DNA of 20,804 nt from assembly GCA_041690535.1 (NCBI GenBank), contig JAWLHA010000070.1, forward strand, positions 1-20,804. The letters are read 5' to 3'. Source of the stretch: JAWLHA01 sp041690535 (GTDB lineage Bacteria > Pseudomonadota > Gammaproteobacteria > Thiohalomonadales > Thiohalomonadaceae). Below the pieces are notes generated by a model. It was given only the letters and a program-made list of their open reading frames with translations. It had not been told where the DNA came from and did no database searches. Position 1 is the first letter of the stretch. Each line of letters opens with the position of its first letter. Of this stretch, positions 16,922 to 20,804 are shown piece by piece. The position numbers and the translations under genes were made by a program.

Positions 16922-17459
16922 GTCGTTCAGCTTATCGGTTGTCCGGAGGTAGGGCACACCCCAAGGGGCCTGCCCGTCTATTGTTTACTTGGGCCAGCCA
17001 CGCAGTCCACAAAGCCGAAGTGGAAGGGACCAGGTGGGTCCCAAGGACCATACTTTATGAGTATCGCAGGCCAGCGGGCGTTCGCAATTGGTCGAGGTGG
17101 CCAATATGCACCGCAGGGCGCCATAAAGCCACGTCTCTTTTGCCGGGAGGCGTCCATGGCCTGCCGCGGTGTCCCACCGCTTGCATGGCAAGGGCGCCGA
17201 GGCGGATTCCGGGCGCACGCAGTGGTTGGTGAGCTGGTCATCGTCGGCCCGCCCTTGACCCAGCGGGGGGTGTGCCTGGAAGATCCCCCATCTCGACGCC
17301 GACAGTGGGTGCCTGGTGGGAAAAGCGGGCTAGGCTATTAAAGGTGTTGCCGCTGCGCGGCTCCTGCACGTACGGGCAAACTTGGCTGCTATCGGCGATT
17401 TTCCCGTGTATCTGTCCGGTGCTTCCCAACCCAACCAACATTACATACAAGCAATCATC
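16922..17459. other. Non-coding interval upstream of the DUF349 gene and the small conserved gene
   Basis: There is no supportable gene. Short open frames here are on overlapping strands, lack SDs and have unprotein-like composition. Visible structure: an inverted repeat GGGACC-AGGTG-GGTCCC at 17026-17042 with a third GGACC at 17045-17049, and dispersed repeat copy R3 at 17364-17425. It should contain the promoters of both divergent genes, but none could be assigned. Confidence 0.55.
17364..17425 (-). repeat. Dispersed intergenic repeat, copy R3 (reverse orientation)
   Basis: Read on the minus strand it begins AAGCACCGGACAGATACACG and continues AAAATCGCCGATAGCAGCCA and TTTGCCCGTACGTGCA, aligning with R1, R2 and R4. 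It ends 34 nt before the ATG at 17460, so the leader of that gene is formed partly by this repeat. Confidence 0.65.
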
Positions 17460-17849
17460 ATGTACGAAATGGACCTGCCAGAGATCAAGCTCGACCCCGA
17501 CAACCTCTATCTGGAGGAGACCTTCTCCGATCGCGTCACCGGTGTGCTGCGCCGCCTCAGCCCGGTTACCCGGGACGGCCACCCCGACCCAAGCCGCCCC
17601 ACGCTGTTTCTCGGCCAGACCCAGCTGATGACCGAGTTGGGCGCCCTGCCCATCTCCTTCGAGGTTGAGGCGGCCTCCCTTGGCGAGGCCTTGGAGAAGT
17701 TCCCTGCAGCCGCCAAGGCGGGGATCACTCGGACCATTGAGGAGCTGCAGGAGATGCGCCGCGAAGCAGCCTCCTCCATCGTGGTGCCCGGCCGGGGCGA
17801 TTTCGGCGGCCCGGCCGGCATGCCGGGGGGCGGTATCCAGTTGAAGTGA
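17460..17849 (+). CDS. Conserved small cytoplasmic protein of unknown function
   Basis: The product has 129 residues and no signal peptide or membrane segment. The N-terminus is MYEMDLPEIKLDPDNLYLEE. A central region (SRPTLFLGQTQLMTELGALP, then SFEVEAASLGEALEKFPAAA) is followed by a helical stretch (TRTIEELQEMRREAASSIVV) and a Gly/Pro-rich tail (GDFGGPAGMPGGGIQLK). I recall similar uncharacterised proteins in gammaproteobacteria but can give no function. ATG at 17460 is chosen because the family-like sequence starts here. The frame is open further upstream, but that stretch is repeat R3. An in-frame ATG at 17469 is an alternative, and neither has a clear SD. The gene is followed by a GC hairpin and then the MITE-like element C3. 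Confidence 0.8.
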   Translation: MYEMDLPEIKLDPDNLYLEETFSDRVTGVLRRLSPVTRDGHPDPSRPTLFLGQTQLMTELGALPISFEVEAASLGEALEKFPAAAKAGITRTIEELQEMRREAASSIVVPGRGDFGGPAGMPGGGIQLK

Positions 17850-17867
17850 GCGCGGGTGCCGGCGGTA

Positions 17868-17888
17868 CCGGCGGGGCCGCCCCGCCGG
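17868..17888 (+). terminator. Strong GC hairpin after the conserved small gene
   Basis: CCGGCGGGG-CCG-CCCCGCCGG is a perfect 9-bp stem with a 3-nt loop, 18 nt past the stop at 17849. No T-run follows, so it is a candidate terminator or mRNA-stabilising hairpin only. Confidence 0.4.
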
Positions 17889-17953
17889 ACCGCGGCCCCC
17901 GAAAGAGCTTTCCCGGACTTCCGCAACGCTATACTCCCGGACAGAAGAGACCT

Positions 17954-18119
17954 CAGGGTGAACGCATACTTACGTTGGGGCCGTGCTGTGAGCGATGTAA
18001 GTCCTTGAAAGCAGGTACGCTGTGAATACATCCCTGTACGCTCGACGGCCGCGTCCCTGCGGCCGACGACCTGCTTTCAAGGACTTACATCGCTCTTGGG
18101 TAAGTATGCGTTTACCCTG
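17954..18119. mobile_element. Palindromic MITE-like element, copy C3, with target-site duplication
   Basis: The 166-bp element has terminal inverted repeats CAGGGTGAACGCATACTTAC (left) and the near-complement GTAAGTATGCGTTTACCCTG (right). Inner 27-bp perfect inverted repeats lie at 17990-18016 and 18069-18095. The core is nearly identical to that of C2. It is flanked by GAAGAGACCT (17944-17953) and GAAGAGGCCT (18120-18129), a 10-bp direct repeat with one mismatch that looks like a target-site duplication. It encodes no transposase. The CAGGG terminus and ~10-bp duplication would be compatible with mobilisation by an ISAs1-type transposase, but that family assignment is only a guess. It sits 25 nt upstream of the lipoprotein start. 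Confidence 0.88.
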
Positions 18120-18144
18120 GAAGAGGCCTGAGCGGAGGAGCTCA

Positions 18145-18693
18145 ATGCACCGGCTCGCGGTTACACTCTGCATCCTTTCCGGGCTGCTGGGGGGGTGCCA
18201 AACCGTTCCCCCGGGCAGCGAACAGGCGGAGGCCGACACCATTCCGCCCGGCTCCCGCCTGACGCTCACCCGTTCCCTCCAACTCCCGGCACACACGGCG
18301 GGCGTTTACATCCAGGGGGGGCAGGTGCTCAGTTATGGCCGGGTCCGTCAGTACTACCCCCACTGCCGGTTTGAGTTGCGCACGCGCCTTGACACCCCGC
18401 GCTCGGTCGAACCGGAGACGTTCCGCATCGACGCGGTCCGGCGGGAGTTGGAGTTCGTGGAGGGGCCGGACGCACCGGTCCGGGTCGCTGGGCTCTCCCT
18501 GGAGGGGCTGGCGGAGGACGGCCCACTGTACGAGATCCGCTCGGTGGGGCTGTACCTCCAGTCGGAGCGACAGGGCGATGTCTATCGCATGATCTGCCGT
18601 CACTGGGCCACGCCGCCCCACATACGCGAGCTGACGATTGCCGAAGTTCGCGAAGCCCTGGGGGATCTGTTCACGCTGCAGCTCGGCCCCTGA
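18145..18693 (+). CDS. Putative lipoprotein of unknown function
   Basis: The 182-residue product begins with a lipoprotein signal MHRLAVTLCILSGLLGGC, with lipid-acceptor Cys18 after LGG. The mature part is mostly beta-like and has no transmembrane helix. It carries conserved-looking segments SLQLPAHTAGVYIQGGQVLS, YYPHCRFELRTRL and RMICRHWATPPHIRELTIAE, with two Cys (in HCRF and ICRH) that could pair in the periplasm. ATG at 18145 follows GGAGGAG (18134-18140) at 4 nt; the frame is open upstream through element C3, which is not coding. I do not recognise a characterised family. C3's right end and its duplicated target lie just before the SD, so the native promoter has probably been displaced or replaced. 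Confidence 0.82.
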   Translation: MHRLAVTLCILSGLLGGCQTVPPGSEQAEADTIPPGSRLTLTRSLQLPAHTAGVYIQGGQVLSYGRVRQYYPHCRFELRTRLDTPRSVEPETFRIDAVRRELEFVEGPDAPVRVAGLSLEGLAEDGPLYEIRSVGLYLQSERQGDVYRMICRHWATPPHIRELTIAEVREALGDLFTLQLGP

Positions 18694-18729
18694 GTCTGGG
18701 CGCTCCCCGCTCTTCGCGCTCAAACGGAA

Positions 18730-18759
18730 TTGTTTCCCACTACTTTCATCGGGTATATT
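18730..18759 (+). promoter_or_regulatory. Candidate sigma-70 promoter of the 57-residue protein gene
   Basis: TTGTTT (18730-18735) and TATATT (18754-18759) are separated by 18 nt. This predicts transcription from about 18766, some 60 nt before the GTG start. Confidence 0.55.
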
Positions 18760-18825
18760 GGCGCCCGCTTGCGCGCCGCCGTTCGGCCGCATTTACCACA
18801 TTCATTGACCAGAGAGAGAGTACCC

Positions 18826-18999
18826 GTGAACGTCGATCAGCACCTGAAGGTCGCCCAGTGGCACATCGAACAGGCCCGTCTGCACGCCACCAAGCAGCAC
18901 TCCTGCGGCTGCCCTATCACTCCTGAGTACCAGAAGATCATCGATGAGGTCGAAAGCGGCAAGATCATGGAAGAGCTGGTCTGCTCGGCCAACCGCTGA
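18826..18999 (+). CDS. Small Cys/His protein (57 residues), function unknown
   Basis: The GTG start at 18826 follows AGAGAGAGAG at about 5 nt. The frame is open upstream to an ATG at 18730, but that ATG lies within the promoter's -35 region. The protein has an N-terminal helix with His6, His13 and His20 at exact seven-residue spacing (DQHLKVAQWHIEQARLHATK). Next come His25 and Cys27-Gly-Cys29 (HSCGCPITPEY), a second helix (KIIDEVESGKIMEEL) and Cys53 near the end. The His face plus CxC and a distal Cys suggest metal or redox chemistry, but this is inference. It has its own promoter and a textbook terminator, so it is a monocistronic, probably well-expressed gene. I do not recognise the family. 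Confidence 0.75.
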   Translation: MNVDQHLKVAQWHIEQARLHATKQHSCGCPITPEYQKIIDEVESGKIMEELVCSANR

Positions 19000-19023
19000 G
19001 CGGCGGCCACCCCGGACCTTTGG

Positions 19024-19050
19024 AAAAACCCGCCGCGAGGCGGGTTTTTT
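19024..19050 (+). terminator. Rho-independent terminator of the 57-residue protein gene
   Basis: AAAAACCCGCC-GCGA-GGCGGGTTTTTT is a perfect 11-bp stem with a tetraloop and a T-run, 24 nt after the stop codon. The A-run on the left arm would let it work from the other strand too. Confidence 0.92.
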
Positions 19051-19060
19051 CTTGGGAGAT

Positions 19061-19120
19061 CCCGCGAATGCGCGGGTACCCAACCCGGGGACCATGGCCC
19101 GCAGCGCGGGCGCCCATGGT
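19061..19120. repeat. Pair of intergenic hairpins
   Basis: CCCGCG-AATG-CGCGGG (19061-19076) is followed by a longer imperfect stem, ACCATGG CCCGC-AGC-GCGGG CGC CCATGGT (19091-19120, 3-nt bulge). It resembles a REP/short palindrome cluster. The remaining bases up to the next start (19121-19219) show nothing clear. Confidence 0.5.
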
Positions 19121-19219
19121 GATGATCACGTGTCCCCCGCTGTCTGCCTCCATCAGGGCCGGCTCCACGGGGCTGCAAAACACGGGAATCGCCCTCGCGA
19201 ATCGGGGTAAGATCGGCGC

Positions 19220-20083
19220 ATGATGCAGGCAAAACCGCAGTGTGATCGCTGTTTTCTGCGCCAGGCGCACCACGCCGCAGAGCTGGCGGGCTTGGATGCG
19301 GCAGCGGCGCAGCAACTTGTGTCGGCAATCCGGGGCGAGCTTGCCAGGCTTCCGCCGCAACTCGGCGCGCCGGCCAAGGCGAGCCGCATCCACGCGCTCA
19401 TCCGCAAACTCAGCGGCAATCCCGACCCTTACCGCGCGGCCAAACGGGCCGCCACCGAACAGGCCCTGCAGCTTTACCCGCGCCTCGAGGCGATGGTGAG
19501 CACCTCGGACGATCCACTGGGCACGGCCGTGCGGCTCGCCATCGCCGGCAACATCATCGATCTCGGTGTGGGCACCCGGTACGATCTCGAGGGAAGCATC
19601 GAACGGGTGCTCCGTGAGCCGCTCGAAATCGACCATACCGAGCGGTTACGGCAGGCACTCGCCAAGGCGCGCGACGTCCTCTATCTGGCAGACAATGCCG
19701 GGGAAAGCGTGCTGGATCGGTTGCTGGTGGATTTGATCGAGGCACCGGTGACCTACGTGGTGAAAGGGGGGCCCGCGGTCAATGACGCCACCCACGAGGA
19801 TGCGCTGGCGGCGGGCATGCAGAGGCTCTGCCGTGTGGTCGACCACGGTGCGGCCACCCTGGGCACCCTGCTCGATCAGTGCAGTGCCGAGTTTCGTCAC
19901 GCCTTCGCCGAGGCCGACGTGGTCATCGCCAAGGGGATGGCCAATTACGAGAGTCTGGAAGGGAGTCGCAGCGGGCTCTATTTCCTGCTGCAGACCAAGT
20001 GTGCGGTGGTTTCCGAGCACATGGGCGTGCCGGAGCACTCGCTGATCGTAATGGAAGACGGCATCGGCCTCTCCCCCGGGTAG
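19220..20083 (+). CDS. DUF89 (ARMT1-like) metal-dependent phosphatase
   Basis: The 287-residue protein fits the bacterial/archaeal DUF89 subfamily. The N-terminal Cys8-x-x-Cys11 (CDRCFLRQ) and Cys/His-containing helical part precede LAIAGNIIDLG. The core motifs are Asp158-Asn-Ala-Gly-Glu (YLADNAGESVLDRLL, metal site), Lys182 to Asp189 (VKGGPAVNDAT) and Lys238-Gly (KGMANYESLEG). Family members are Mn/Co/Ni-dependent phosphatases proposed to clear damaged or excess phosphometabolites such as sugar phosphates; the substrate here is unknown. ATG at 19220 (second ATG at 19223) has only a weak SD (GGTAAGA). The last codons and stop form one side of a strong hairpin. It is preceded by a terminator, so it is transcribed separately, and it converges on the DsrC/TusE-like gene. 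Confidence 0.88.
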   Translation: MMQAKPQCDRCFLRQAHHAAELAGLDAAAAQQLVSAIRGELARLPPQLGAPAKASRIHALIRKLSGNPDPYRAAKRAATEQALQLYPRLEAMVSTSDDPLGTAVRLAIAGNIIDLGVGTRYDLEGSIERVLREPLEIDHTERLRQALAKARDVLYLADNAGESVLDRLLVDLIEAPVTYVVKGGPAVNDATHEDALAAGMQRLCRVVDHGAATLGTLLDQCSAEFRHAFAEADVVIAKGMANYESLEGSRSGLYFLLQTKCAVVSEHMGVPEHSLIVMEDGIGLSPG

Positions 20084-20092
20084 CCGGGGGAG
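20071..20092. terminator. Hairpin over the DUF89 stop codon, between convergent genes
   Basis: CTCCCCCGG-GTAG-CCGGGGGAG is a perfect 9-bp stem whose loop contains the TAG stop. No T-run follows on either strand. It could serve as a bidirectional terminator for the DUF89 and DsrC/TusE-like genes. Confidence 0.45.
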
Positions 20093-20116
20093 GGGCACCA
20101 AATTCTCACAAGCGCC

Positions 20117-20410
20117 TTAGACGCAGCCGGTGGGCTTGGGCAGACCGCCATATTTGGTGATGGGCTTCATCGGGCCGGTCATCCACACCTTGAACATCTC
20201 CTTCTGATCTTCGCCTGCGAACTTCGCGAACTTGCGGATGGGGGGCACCACGGCGTGCTCCTCATAGTATTCGCGGGCCTTCATGATGTGGGACCACTTC
20301 ACCTCGTCCAGCTGAAAGCCATCGGCTTCGGCCATGGCCCGCCCCACTTCCGGGCTCCAGTCGTTCATGTTGGCGAGGTAGCCGTCACCATCGCGATCGG
20401 GAAGCTGCAT
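20117..20410 (-). CDS. Short DsrC/TusE-family sulfur-relay-type protein with a single C-terminal Cys
   Basis: The 97-residue product ends in the family hallmark GLPKPTGCV, with the penultimate Cys96 that carries persulfide in DsrC and TusE. It also has GYLANMNDWSPEVGRAMAEA and AREYYEEHAVVPPIRKF, both typical of the family. At the place of the second Cys of dissimilatory DsrC (11 residues before Cys96) there is Thr85, as in TusE. It is also about seven residues shorter than DsrC as I recall it, in the loop before MTGPMKP. It therefore should not form the DsrC Cys-Cys trisulfide and is better viewed as a TusE/DsrC-like sulfur carrier. No dsr or other tus genes are visible. ATG at 20410 follows GGAGG at 7 nt, and a near-consensus promoter lies ~85 nt upstream. 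Confidence 0.9.
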   Translation of the reverse strand: MQLPDRDGDGYLANMNDWSPEVGRAMAEADGFQLDEVKWSHIMKAREYYEEHAVVPPIRKFAKFAGEDQKEMFKVWMTGPMKPITKYGGLPKPTGCV

Positions 20411-20493
20411 GTCATTCCTCCATTGCTGTCAGTGGTATCAATTGCCCTCCCGCGGGTCCACCCCCCGGATTTAACTAAGCAATTTTGTATGGA

Positions 20494-20522
20494 ATTAAAC
20501 AGAAACCAAGCGTATATGTCAA
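20494..20522 (-). promoter_or_regulatory. Sigma-70 promoter of the DsrC/TusE-like gene
   Basis: On the minus strand TTGACA (20522-20517) and TTTAAT (20499-20494) are separated by 17 nt, in an AT-rich patch that contrasts with the GC-rich surroundings. This predicts a leader of about 75 nt. Confidence 0.75.
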
Positions 20523-20672
20523 GTATTAATCTGAAGTAATGCCCACAACCGTATCCACATCACGATCCCATGCCCCCGGGGCGGCCGAATCGGCGAAGAC
20601 GTCGTTTTGTGATCGCCCTCCCAGGCCGGGGTGGGGCCGTAGTGTTAGGCACAACACCACGATTCCTTCCTA

Positions 20673-20804
20673 GAGCACCGAACAGGTAAACGGAAAGATC
20701 GCCAGTCGCAGCCAAATTGCGCCGCAGGTGGCGGGGGCAGCGAACCGAGGGTGGATAAGCGCAGCGCATCCACCGTGCGGCGTCGAATTGGTGGATGCGC
20801 TGCG
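20673..20804 (+). repeat. Dispersed intergenic repeat, copy R4, with REP-like palindrome
   Basis: GAGCACCGAACAGGTAAACG, GATCGCCAGTCGCAGCCAAA and GCAGGTGGCGGGGGCAG align with R1, R2 and R3. It is followed by GTGGATAAG and a perfect 15-bp inverted repeat, CGCAGCGCATCCACC (20760-20774) and its complement (20790-20804), with a 15-nt loop, ending at the window edge. The same composite arrangement is seen at R1. The rest of the interval from 20411 holds only the DsrC/TusE-like promoter and leader. Confidence 0.78.

Noticed and set aside
16978..17241. Possible 87-residue minus-strand gene
   Set aside because: No SD, unprotein-like Pro/Arg/Cys-rich composition and no recognised family; it is treated as non-coding.
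9476..18119. CRISPR array suggested by recurring palindromic units
   Set aside because: The copies are scattered, in mixed arrangement and without regular spacers, and no cas genes are present.
18022..18144. N-terminal extension of the lipoprotein from 18022
   Set aside because: It is encoded by element C3. The ATG at 18145 has a strong SD and begins a proper lipoprotein signal.
18730..18825. Earlier ATG start for the 57-residue protein
   Set aside because: It falls in the -35 region of the predicted promoter, and the GTG at 18826 has an SD at good spacing.

Overview
The window is GC-rich bacterial DNA, most likely from a gammaproteobacterium and perhaps a sulfur-metabolising one of the Chromatiales/Ectothiorhodospiraceae type. 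This is inferred from family content (AcrAB-like efflux with an AcrR-type repressor, a 7TMR-DISM histidine kinase, a HEAT/DUF349 protein, a DsrC/TusE-family protein, a TauE/SafE permease) and from the dispersed palindromic repeats. No rRNA, tRNA, CRISPR array or intact transposase was seen.

Layout. 1-3984 (minus): a very large secreted protein that runs off the left edge. It has a signal peptide, cadherin/Ig-like repeats with a thrombospondin-C-like domain nested inside one of them, and at the edge the start of an RHS-type shell. 3985-4468: non-coding, with a repeat/REP-like palindrome. 4469-9483: an RND efflux module, with permease and lipoprotein adaptor on the minus strand and a divergent TetR repressor; an AcrR-like operator and plausible promoters lie between them. 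9476-10583: two copies of a palindromic MITE-like element flank a TauE/SafE permease gene. 10609-13424: a sensor kinase and an OmpR-type regulator, divergent, with overlapping start codons. 13591-14034: a two-CBS protein, convergent with a 952-residue HEAT/DUF349 protein (14063-16921). 16922-17459: non-coding. 17460-17849: a conserved small cytoplasmic protein. 17954-18119: the best-preserved MITE copy, flanked by an almost perfect 10-bp duplication. 18145-20083: a lipoprotein, a 57-residue Cys/His protein with its own promoter and terminator, and a DUF89-type metal-dependent phosphatase. 20117-20410 (minus): a short DsrC/TusE-family protein with a strong promoter. The right edge holds another repeat copy.

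The genes form small independent units rather than one pathway. The clearest functional units are the efflux module and the two-component pair. The most unusual material is (a) the nested-domain RHS-type exoprotein, (b) the MITE-like family, in which two copies carry the core in opposite orientations relative to their arms, (c) a separate ~60-bp repeat present four times in intergenic DNA, and (d) the 57-residue protein with heptad-spaced histidines and a CxC motif. All calls are from reading the sequence; no database search was run.
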